A stretch of DNA of 8,145 bases from Bacteroidales bacterium. Its GTDB lineage: Bacteria; Bacteroidota; Bacteroidia; Bacteroidales; NBLH01. Location: positions 1 through 8,145 of the forward strand of contig JALWNR010000035.1 of NCBI GenBank assembly GCA_027083715.1, read 5' to 3'. Each line of letters starts with the position of its first letter. Position 1 is the first letter of the stretch. Below, piece by piece: positions 1 to 5,643 of this stretch. Below the pieces are notes generated by a model. That model was not told the DNA's origin and did not search any database. It worked only from the letters and a program-made list of their open reading frames with translations. The translations under genes were made by a program, and so were the position numbers.

Positions 1-62
1 GTATTAAGTTTTTGAACAAATGCACTGCCGATGAAACCTGCTGCTCCTGTAACTACAATCAT
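1..62 (-). CDS. N-terminal fragment of NAD(P)-dependent sugar-nucleotide epimerase, probably ADP-glyceromanno-heptose 6-epimerase (HldD-like)
   Basis: Only the first 20 codons lie in the window; the gene runs off the left edge. It starts with ATG (bases 62-60) and reads MIVVTGAAGFIGSAFVQ, then KLN. This is the first beta strand and the glycine-rich GxxGxxG dinucleotide-binding loop (G6-A-A-G-F-I-G12) of an extended short-chain dehydrogenase/reductase. From memory, the opening MIVVTGAAGFIGS is characteristic of Bacteroidota HldD, which epimerises ADP-heptose for the lipopolysaccharide inner core in the cytoplasm. Other family members, such as UDP-glucose 4-epimerase or dTDP-glucose dehydratase, start similarly, so the fold is secure but the exact substrate is not. 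It lies on the same strand as aroB, 153 bp downstream of it, with a possible promoter between them. Confidence 0.75.
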   Translation of the reverse strand, partial: MIVVTGAAGFIGSAFVQKLN

Positions 63-86
63 AGTGTGTATTTTTTTAATTTTCGA

Positions 87-94
87 CAAAGTTA
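87..94 (-). promoter_or_regulatory. Possible Bacteroidota -7 promoter element for the epimerase gene
   Basis: On the minus strand the bases read TAACTTTG, a full match to the Bacteroidota TAnnTTTG -7 consensus, 24 nt upstream of the epimerase ATG. No TTTG-type -33 element is visible at the usual 19-21 nt spacing. In AT-rich sequence an 8-mer match can arise by chance, so this is only a candidate. Confidence 0.35.
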
Positions 95-215
95 ATTGAA
101 AATTTTTGTTGTTTTGATAGATTTTTGATGAAATTGCTCAAATCTATTAATCATAGCTCTCAAAAACTGTGATACGGAGAACTATTCTACGGAATGTCCA
201 GCTCCGTCCAAATGA

Positions 216-1268
216 TTAGTCTAAATGCAGATAATAATCAAAAGCCTCAAAAATTTCCGTTTTGCTTGCGGTTTGGTTAATTTTTACTTCACCGATTGCA
301 GATAAAAGCGTAAAATTAACTTGTTGTTGTTCATTTTTTTTATCGTGTTGCATCAGGGCAAATAATTTTTCGTAATCTTCTTTGGTAAATTTCAGCTTTC
401 CGTACAAACGGGTAATAAAATTGGTAATATCAAACAGCTTTTCCATCGGAAATGTGCATTTCTTGTTCGATAAAACCGCGTCAAAAATCATCCCGAAAGC
501 AACTGCTTTGCCATGTAGCAGCTCTTTATCCGTACCCAAAAAATAACTTTCAAAAGCATGACCAAAGGTATGTCCAAAATTAAGTGCTTTTCGGATATTT
601 TTTTCGTAAGGGTCATTTTCAACAAAATGTTTTTTTATGGAAACCGATTGTTTGATTAGTTGCAGCAACTCATTGTAATCAAAATCAGTATTTTGTATAT
701 TAAATGTTTTTAATTTTTGATAATGCTTTGCATCGTGAATTAAAGCATGTTTAATCATTTCGGCAAAGCCCGACAAGATATTTTCTTTGTCCAGAGATTT
801 TAAAAATTGTGGGTAAATAATTACCTTTTCGGGTGCACTAAAACATCCGATTTCATTTTTTAATCCCATAAAATCAAAGCCGGTTTTTCCACCAACGGAT
901 GCATCCACTTGTGCCAAAAGGGTAGTGGGAATGTTGATAAATGGAATACCCCGCTTAAAGGTAGATGCAGCAAAACCACCCATATCGCCAATTACACCGC
1001 CACCCAGATTGATAAGCAGTGATTTCCGGTTTGCACCTTTTGTACTAAGTGTTTCCCATATCTGGGCAACCGTATTTAGTGTTTTATTGCTTTCACCGCT
1101 TTGTATTTTTATCAGCTGAAAGCCTTTGGGCAGGTATCTTTCAATTTCAGATAAACAATATTTTTCTGTATTTTCATCAACCAATACAAAGCTTTTTACA
1201 TCCGTAAATTGTTTAAAAATCTCTTTGAAAGAGTTGCTGTCATTTGTGAAAATTATATCTGAAATCAT
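216..1268 (-). CDS. aroB: 3-dehydroquinate synthase (AroB)
   Basis: A complete 350-residue protein, the usual length for AroB. It is the cytoplasmic NAD- and metal-dependent enzyme that converts DAHP to 3-dehydroquinate, step 2 of the shikimate pathway to aromatic amino acids and folate. Visible motifs are the NAD-binding GGGVIGDMGGF (89-99), PTTLLAQVDASVGGKTG (114-130), GFAEMIKHALIHD (167-179) and RKALNFGHTFGHAFE (226-240). By family knowledge the metal ligands should be E170, H233 and H252, with H237, K173 and the late HDKK (308-311) as active-site residues; all are present, so the enzyme looks intact. The ATG is supported by an unusually good Shine-Dalgarno match for this phylum, AAGGAC (plus bases 1275-1280), 6 nt before the start. 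The gene is divergent from proline dehydrogenase across a 312-bp spacer. Downstream, no T-run terminator separates it from the epimerase gene, so read-through is possible. Confidence 0.97.
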   Translation of the reverse strand: MISDIIFTNDSNSFKEIFKQFTDVKSFVLVDENTEKYCLSEIERYLPKGFQLIKIQSGESNKTLNTVAQIWETLSTKGANRKSLLINLGGGVIGDMGGFAASTFKRGIPFINIPTTLLAQVDASVGGKTGFDFMGLKNEIGCFSAPEKVIIYPQFLKSLDKENILSGFAEMIKHALIHDAKHYQKLKTFNIQNTDFDYNELLQLIKQSVSIKKHFVENDPYEKNIRKALNFGHTFGHAFESYFLGTDKELLHGKAVAFGMIFDAVLSNKKCTFPMEKLFDITNFITRLYGKLKFTKEDYEKLFALMQHDKKNEQQQVNFTLLSAIGEVKINQTASKTEIFEAFDYYLHLD

Positions 1269-1429
1269 ATAAAAGTCCTTTTTTAATATAATGAACTGAA
1301 ACTTAAGCTTATAAAATTAGATAACCTTTGAAACTCAAAAATTAGGTTTCGTTCCCGAACTTTGGTGGCTTTCATTAGCCGTTTGGCAAATGAGTAAAGC
1401 AATAGTTTGTATTTTTAGAAACTGCCGCA

Positions 1430-1471
1430 ATATGATTTTAATCATAAACTGCTAAAAATCATATTTTTTTT
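1430..1471 (+). terminator. Hairpin plus T-run: possible terminator or attenuator upstream of proline dehydrogenase
   Basis: Arms ATATGATTTT (1430-1439) and AAAATCATAT (1455-1464) form a perfect 10-bp inverted repeat with a 15-nt loop, and T's run from 1464 to 1471. This is the form of a plus-strand intrinsic terminator, yet no plus-strand gene lies upstream. The stem is almost entirely A/T, so it may be weak. A second, mutually exclusive pairing exists: ATGATT (1432-1437) with AATCAT (1440-1445). A third is TTTTTAG (1412-1418) with CTAAAAA (1452-1458), which would use part of the terminator's 3' arm. It could be a leader attenuator, the end of a small RNA, or chance structure in AT-rich DNA. 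Confidence 0.35.
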
Positions 1472-1488
1472 ATTGCATATTAACTAAT

Positions 1489-1514
1489 TTTGACACAAGT
1501 GTTTTATATTTTCG
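1489..1514 (+). promoter_or_regulatory. Candidate promoter for proline dehydrogenase
   Basis: TATTTTCG (1507-1514) matches the Bacteroidota -7 consensus TAnnTTTG except for one base. TTTG at 1489-1492 could serve as the -33 element, but the gap of 14 nt is shorter than the usual 19-21. Between them ACAC-AA-GTGT (1494-1503) forms a short inverted repeat that might be an operator. If it is used, the leader would be about 60 nt. Confidence 0.3.
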
Positions 1515-1580
1515 CAGCAAAATTATAAAACAGATTTTTATTTAAAGATTTTTTAGTACCAAACTTTAAAAATTAACAGA

Positions 1581-2780
1581 ATGTCAAACGATGTAGTAAT
1601 AAACAGGCTTATTGAACAGTTTCAGGATACGGAAATTGCATTTAAAAGTAAGTCGGATGCGCAATTGAGAAAAGCTCATTTTTTGTTTAAAGTAATGGGA
1701 AATGCAACTTTGGTTAAGGTTGGTAACGGATTAACAAAAATTGCCATAGGTATTGGTTTTCCTGTCGGATGGGCAGCAAAACCAACTCTTTACGCTCATT
1801 TTGTAGGTGGCGAAACCATTGACAAGTGTAATCCGGTGGTAAAACGTCTTGGTGAATTTAATGTAAAAGCTATTTTGGATTATTCCGTTGAGGGAACAGA
1901 TGATGATAAGACCATCAAACAGGCATTGGAAGAGACTATACGTTCTATTGAAAATGCCGGACAAAATCCGAATATTCCTTTTGCAGTATTTAAACCTACC
2001 GCTTTTGGGCGGAGCAGTATCTTGGAAAAAGCAAGTGAAGGAACAGAACTTACAGACGAGGAAAAGCAAGAAGTACAAAAGTTTAAAGACCGGATTAATA
2101 CTCTTTGTAAGACAGCTTATGATAATGATATTCCGATTTTGGTAGATGCCGAAGATACCTGGTTTCAGAACATTTTTGATGAGGTTGTTGAGGAAATGAT
2201 GGAAAAATATAATAAGGAAAAAGCCATTGTTTTTAATACTTATCAGATGTATCGTTGGGACAGGCTCGATATTTTGAAAAAAGCCCACAAAGCAGCTACC
2301 GAAGGCGGTTATTATCTGGGAGCAAAATTTGTGCGTGGTGCTTATATGGAAAAAGAACGTGCACGTGCTGCTGAAAAAGGTTATAAAGACCCGATTCAGC
2401 CCAATAAAGAAGCTACCGACAGAGATTATAATCTGGCATTAAAATTTTGTATCGAAAATATTGAAAATATTGTGGTATTCAACGGAACACATAATGAATA
2501 CAGTAATGCTTATATGGCACAGCTGATGGAAGAACACGGGCTGGCAAAAGACGATCCGCGTTGCTGGTTCTCGCAGCTATACGGAATGAGTGATCACATC
2601 AGCTTTAATCTGGCGAAAGAAGGTTATAATGTAGCCAAATATTTGCCTTACGGACCGGTACGTCATGTATTGCCTTATTTATTGCGCCGTGCCGAGGAAA
2701 ATACATCGGTAAAAGGACAATCGGGGCGTGAATTGCAATTGATTGAAGCCGAAGTAAAAAGACGTAAAGTAAGTAAATAG
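1581..2780 (+). CDS. Proline dehydrogenase (FAD-dependent, monofunctional)
   Basis: A 399-residue protein of the Pro_dh TIM-barrel family. It oxidises L-proline to delta-1-pyrroline-5-carboxylate with FAD and passes electrons to the quinone pool at the inner face of the membrane. Motifs in order are LDYSVEG (99-105), VFKPTAFG (136-143), LVDAEDTW (187-194), FNTYQMYRWD (218-227), AKFVRGAYME (248-257), GTHNE (302-306), QLYGMSDH (332-339) and the signature YLPYGPV (354-360) with LLRRAEEN (367-374). By analogy with E. coli PutA, R369, R370, Y354, K138, D189 and E373 should line the proline pocket; all are present. There is no PutA DNA-binding domain and no fused P5C dehydrogenase, and neither partner is encoded nearby. 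The C-terminal half resembles mitochondrial PRODH more than PutA. The ATG lacks a Shine-Dalgarno sequence, as is common in this phylum. A strong terminator follows 29 nt after the stop codon. Confidence 0.96.
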   Translation: MSNDVVINRLIEQFQDTEIAFKSKSDAQLRKAHFLFKVMGNATLVKVGNGLTKIAIGIGFPVGWAAKPTLYAHFVGGETIDKCNPVVKRLGEFNVKAILDYSVEGTDDDKTIKQALEETIRSIENAGQNPNIPFAVFKPTAFGRSSILEKASEGTELTDEEKQEVQKFKDRINTLCKTAYDNDIPILVDAEDTWFQNIFDEVVEEMMEKYNKEKAIVFNTYQMYRWDRLDILKKAHKAATEGGYYLGAKFVRGAYMEKERARAAEKGYKDPIQPNKEATDRDYNLALKFCIENIENIVVFNGTHNEYSNAYMAQLMEEHGLAKDDPRCWFSQLYGMSDHISFNLAKEGYNVAKYLPYGPVRHVLPYLLRRAEENTSVKGQSGRELQLIEAEVKRRKVSK

Positions 2781-2808
2781 TTTTAGACAAACTGATTTTT
2801 AAGAACGG

Positions 2809-2838
2809 ACAGTCTGCAAAATTTGCAGACTGTTTTTG
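2809..2838 (+). terminator. Rho-independent terminator of proline dehydrogenase
   Basis: Arms ACAGTCTGCAAA (2809-2820) and TTTGCAGACTGT (2822-2833) are perfectly complementary over 12 bp around a single A. In practice the inner A/T pairs open to form the loop. A run of T's (2833-2837) follows immediately. The position just after the proline dehydrogenase stop codon indicates that most transcripts end before the next gene. Confidence 0.9.
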
Positions 2839-2911
2839 TATAAACCCGATATGTAAAACTTTGCATATTGCTATATATCATTTTTTTAGATTAAATCTAT
2901 GTTTAATTTTG

Positions 2912-2919
2912 TACCTTTG
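2912..2919 (+). promoter_or_regulatory. Bacteroidota -7 promoter element of the AOR-family gene
   Basis: TACCTTTG is a perfect match to TAnnTTTG and is one of the commonest forms in Bacteroidota. It lies 38 nt before the ATG at 2958 and just after the terminator of the previous gene, so its position is sensible. The -33 region is weak: only TTTTAGA lies near 2884-2890. A near-palindrome, TGCTATATATCA (2869-2880), sits just upstream and could bind a regulator, though there is no direct support. Confidence 0.6.
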
Positions 2920-2957
2920 TACAGCTAAATCAAATAAACAATTTAAAATTAATTCGT

Positions 2958-5105
2958 ATGGATATTAATGCTTTGAAAACCATTGCCGAATGGTCATATA
3001 AAGTAACTCCGATGTATCGTGGATATACTGATAAAATTTTGTACATCAACGTTACAGACGGTACAATAAAAGAGAAAGATGTTGATCCGATGATGAAAGA
3101 AAAATTCATCGGAGGAAAAGGATACGGTTTAAAGTTGCTTTGGGACGCTACAAAACCGGATACTAAATGGAACGACCCTGAAAACGAAATAATCATAAGC
3201 CCCGGACCCATTGCCGGTATTACACAATATTCAGGAACAGGAAAATCACTGGTGGTTTCTATTTCGCCACAAACAAATTCTGTAATGGATAGTAATGTGG
3301 GTGGATATTTTGGACCATTCCTGAATTTTTCGGGTTTTGATGCTCTGGAACTACAGGGAAAGTCAGATAAGGATGTAATCATTATCATTGACGGAGAAGC
3401 CGAAGTGGTAAAAATAGTAGAAGCACCCGAAGGAACCAGTAACACCCACATTCTTGCTAAAGACCTGACAGAAGCATTGGCAAACAGCGATGCCGGTAAA
3501 GATTTGGTAAAAGTTTCTGTTGTTTCGGCAGGTGTAGCTGCTGAGCATTCATTAATCGGAATGCTGAATTTTTCTTTCTACGACCCAAAACGTAAAGAAG
3601 TACGTTTTAAACAAGCCGGACGCGGTGGTATCGGAACGGTTTTCAGAGATAAAAGAATTAAAGCCATTGTTGCTAAAGTACCAAAAATCAGTGGTAACCT
3701 GAACAATGTAGCGGATATGAAACCGATTATAGAGCGCGGTAAGCGTTTTAATCGTGAAATGAAAGAACTGGACGAATCACAGGCTCAAATGCGCTCAAAA
3801 GGTACGGCACACCTTACCAACATTATGAACGACTATGATTTGTTGCCGGTAAACAATTTTAAGTACGGACACCATAAAGATGCATACAAAATCCACAGTG
3901 ATGTGTATAAAAGCTATTTTACTCAAGGTGTCCCTGATGGTTGCTGGATTGGCTGTAACATGTCATGTGCCAAGGGTGTGGATAATTATGAATTGAGAAC
4001 CGGACCTTATAAAGGCGATAAAGTGCTGGTAGAAGGACCTGAATATGAAACCGCTGCTTCTTTGGGCTCGATTATGGGTATTTTCAATCCTGATTTTACT
4101 ATCGAGTCTAATTTTTATTGTGATACCTACGGTATTTGTACCATTACATGGGGAACTACTATGGGCTTTTTGATGGAATGCTATGAAGCCGGTATTTTGA
4201 ACGAAGAACGTACAGGCGGTATTAAACTGAACTTTGGTAATGCCGACGGAGCAATGGAACTGTTGCACCAACTGGCTCGTGGCGAAGGTTTTGGAAAGCT
4301 TGCAGGGCAAGGTGTTCGGAAGCTGAAAGAAATATTTGTTGAAAAAGGCTGGGGTGATGCAGATTTCTTGCAAGACATCGGTATGGAAAACAAAGGCTTG
4401 GAATACTCACAATATGTTTCAAAAGAGTCATTGGCTCAGCAAGGCGGATATGCTATGACCAATAAAGGACCACAGCACGATGAGGCTTGGTTGATTTTTA
4501 TGGATATGGTAAATAATCAAATTCCTACTTTTGAGGACAAAGCTGAAGCATTACATTATTTCCCGATGTTCCGTACATGGTTTGGATTGATGGGTTTGTG
4601 TAAACTCCCCTGGAACGATGTGGAGCCGGAAAATAATGCGGAAACTGATGAGCCGGCAAAAGTACCTGAGCACGTTGATAATTACGTAACTATTTACAAA
4701 GCAGTTACAGGAAAAGACTTCGATAAGGAAGAAATGATTCGTCAATCGGAAAGAGTGTATAACTATCAGCGTGTGTTTAATTTACGCCGCGGATACGGTA
4801 CACGCAAATACGATGCGCAACCTTATCGTGCAGCCGGACCGGTTACTAAGGAAGAATATCTTTCATTGGAAGAACACTATGATAAACAAATGAAAGAAAT
4901 CATTGGCGTGGATCCGGCAGGCAAAAGTCTTGAAGAAAAAATGGAAATTACCCGTAAATACCGCGAAGACCGCTACGAGCAACTTCTGGATGCCGTTTAC
5001 AAGCGTCGCGGATGGAATAAAAATGGAGTACCAACCATTGAACATATGAAAAATTTGGGTATGGACTTACCGGAAGTGATTGAAACCATCACTCCGTTTC
5101 AATAA
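2958..5105 (+). CDS. Aldehyde:ferredoxin oxidoreductase-family tungstoenzyme
   Basis: A 715-residue cytoplasmic protein. Family members oxidise aldehydes to carboxylic acids (or run related low-potential reactions) using a tungsten bis-pterin and one [4Fe-4S] cluster, usually with ferredoxin. The N-terminal AFOR domain is clear: GYTDKILYINVTDG (22-35), GGKGYGLKLLWD (52-63), ISPGPIAG (80-87), DSNVGGYFGPFLNFSGFDAL (111-130), and GRGGIGTVFRDKRIKAI (221-237). The C-terminal part has GPEYET (360-365), DTYGIC (389-394), H507 in NKGPQHDEAW and GLCKLPW (546-552). Likely cluster cysteines are C329, C333, C337 and C548. Two motifs deviate from the Pyrococcus AOR pattern: cysteine spacing is CX3CX3C instead of CX2CX3C, and the Asp of the second DxxGLC is Gly543. 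It is longer than archaeal AOR (about 605 aa), with an 18-residue leader before M19 and an extended charged C terminus. The start at 2958 agrees with the promoter, but M19 (3012) is an alternative. The actual substrate is unknown. No pterin or ferredoxin gene lies nearby. Confidence 0.92.
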   Translation: MDINALKTIAEWSYKVTPMYRGYTDKILYINVTDGTIKEKDVDPMMKEKFIGGKGYGLKLLWDATKPDTKWNDPENEIIISPGPIAGITQYSGTGKSLVVSISPQTNSVMDSNVGGYFGPFLNFSGFDALELQGKSDKDVIIIIDGEAEVVKIVEAPEGTSNTHILAKDLTEALANSDAGKDLVKVSVVSAGVAAEHSLIGMLNFSFYDPKRKEVRFKQAGRGGIGTVFRDKRIKAIVAKVPKISGNLNNVADMKPIIERGKRFNREMKELDESQAQMRSKGTAHLTNIMNDYDLLPVNNFKYGHHKDAYKIHSDVYKSYFTQGVPDGCWIGCNMSCAKGVDNYELRTGPYKGDKVLVEGPEYETAASLGSIMGIFNPDFTIESNFYCDTYGICTITWGTTMGFLMECYEAGILNEERTGGIKLNFGNADGAMELLHQLARGEGFGKLAGQGVRKLKEIFVEKGWGDADFLQDIGMENKGLEYSQYVSKESLAQQGGYAMTNKGPQHDEAWLIFMDMVNNQIPTFEDKAEALHYFPMFRTWFGLMGLCKLPWNDVEPENNAETDEPAKVPEHVDNYVTIYKAVTGKDFDKEEMIRQSERVYNYQRVFNLRRGYGTRKYDAQPYRAAGPVTKEEYLSLEEHYDKQMKEIIGVDPAGKSLEEKMEITRKYREDRYEQLLDAVYKRRGWNKNGVPTIEHMKNLGMDLPEVIETITPFQ

Positions 5106-5130
5106 AAGTATTTTATAATGAAAAAATGAA

Positions 5131-5160
5131 AGCCGCTAACTTAAAATTAGCGGTTTTTTA
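5131..5160 (+). terminator. Rho-independent terminator of the AOR-family gene
   Basis: Arms CCGCTAA (5133-5139) and TTAGCGG (5147-5153) pair perfectly around the loop CTTAAAA. They are followed by six T's (5154-5159) and preceded by A's that can extend the stem. The hairpin begins 27 nt after the stop codon. Confidence 0.9.
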
Positions 5161-5161
5161 A

Positions 5162-5169
5162 TATATTTG
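5162..5169 (+). promoter_or_regulatory. Possible -7 promoter element for the small membrane protein
   Basis: TATATTTG fits TAnnTTTG exactly, directly after the AOR terminator and 15 nt before the ATG at 5185. No -33 element is visible at the expected spacing because that stretch is the terminator hairpin. Its last bases are the TTG that could be mistaken for a start codon of the next gene. Confidence 0.35.
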
Positions 5170-5184
5170 AACAAAAAATACAAT

Positions 5185-5640
5185 ATGGATACAATAGATA
5201 TTCTTGATAGAATTGAAGAAATAATTAAAAATAACGATTTGGAACCGGATGAGCATGATGAAAAAAAATCTCAAAATCCTGTTAAAGAGTTCATATATCT
5301 TATTCTTTCATTTTTTATAAATATTCTGAAAACTCCTTTCAAACTTGTAGCAAAGTATATTACCAATGAACTTGTGAAAGCTGTTAAAAAAGATGCAAAA
5401 CTATATGCCTTCATTATGGGCTTAATGGGCGTTATGTTTGTTTTCTTTTCCGTTTTGTGGCTTTTTATTTCATTTGCTGTAGGTATTTACTTTTATGATA
5501 AAGGAAATACTATCTTTATATCGGTCTTATATTCTATCGCATTTCAAATAATCAGTTTTATTGTTGTTGCAATTATTGCAATTATTGCAATGAAAAGCAT
5601 AAAATCATTAAAATTGTTAGTTGAAATCTCTAAAAAGTGA
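5185..5640 (+). CDS. Small two-helix membrane protein, possibly holin superfamily-like (unknown function)
   Basis: A 151-residue protein when read from the ATG at 5185. An in-frame TTG at 5167 would add six residues (NKKYN after the start), but it overlaps a possible -7 element, so ATG is preferred. The layout is an acidic, charged N terminus (1-30), a long amphipathic or hydrophobic stretch (about 33-58, FIYLILSFFINIL), a charged linker (ELVKAVKKDAKLY), and two strong transmembrane segments at about 73-97 and 108-134, ending in a basic tail. The pattern of a lysine-rich helix followed by two transmembrane helices resembles the small membrane proteins annotated as phage_holin_3_6/YqjE-like, which are chromosomal and not necessarily phage holins. 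I do not recognise a specific family from residues alone. It stands alone after a terminator and ends 3 bp from the convergent acylase gene. No phage gene is nearby. Confidence 0.75.
   Translation: MDTIDILDRIEEIIKNNDLEPDEHDEKKSQNPVKEFIYLILSFFINILKTPFKLVAKYITNELVKAVKKDAKLYAFIMGLMGVMFVFFSVLWLFISFAVGIYFYDKGNTIFISVLYSIAFQIISFIVVAIIAIIAMKSIKSLKLLVEISKK
5569..5590 (+). repeat. Short 9-bp tandem repeat inside the membrane-protein gene
   Basis: GCAATTATT occurs twice in a row (5569-5577, 5578-5586), followed by a partial third copy, GCAA. It encodes the repeated Ala-Ile-Ile of the second transmembrane helix. The unit is a multiple of three, so gain or loss of copies would keep the reading frame and only alter helix length. 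Confidence 0.7.
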
Positions 5641-5643
5641 TGA

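Larger units (their letters stand above)
1269..1580. other. Divergent intergenic region between aroB and proline dehydrogenase
   Basis: This 312-bp spacer holds no convincing gene. The aroB side carries its Shine-Dalgarno sequence but no clear TAnnTTTG element. Bases 1340-1385 contain several short inverted repeats: GTTC-CC-GAAC, GGCT-TTCATT-AGCC and GCC-GTTT-GGC. The middle contains a 21-codon ORF (1390-1455, starting MSKAIVCIFRNC) that ends inside a hairpin followed by eight T's. The proline dehydrogenase side contains a candidate promoter near 1489-1514. The tiny ORF is too short to call a gene. Confidence 0.6.

Noticed and set aside
174..207. ACGGAG (174-179) / CTCCGT (202-207) and ACGGA (189-193) / TCCGT (203-207) inverted repeats after aroB as a terminator
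   Set aside because: The arms are short, the two pairings share an arm, and no T-run follows on the minus strand, so there is no support for intrinsic termination.
1569..1580. Shine-Dalgarno sequence before proline dehydrogenase
   Set aside because: The bases before the ATG are AT-rich (AAATTAACAGA) without a GGAG-type core; start selection here relies on domain coverage.
1731..2288. A 185-codon open frame on the minus strand, antisense to proline dehydrogenase
   Set aside because: It lies wholly inside a gene with intact catalytic motifs, its translation has no recognisable domain and is rich in Phe, Ile and Asn as expected of an antisense shadow.
3963..4373. A 136-codon minus-strand open frame inside the AOR-family gene
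   Set aside because: It overlaps the conserved AOR cofactor region, and its translation has low-quality composition with no motif.
5167..5184. TTG at 5167 as the start codon of the small membrane protein
   Set aside because: It lies 7 nt after the terminator T-run, overlaps a possible -7 element, and an in-frame ATG follows six codons later at 5185.
5185..5640. Prophage remnant, based on the holin-like layout of the small membrane protein
   Set aside because: No other phage gene, integrase, attachment repeat or shift in composition is seen; holin-superfamily-like proteins are common chromosomal genes.
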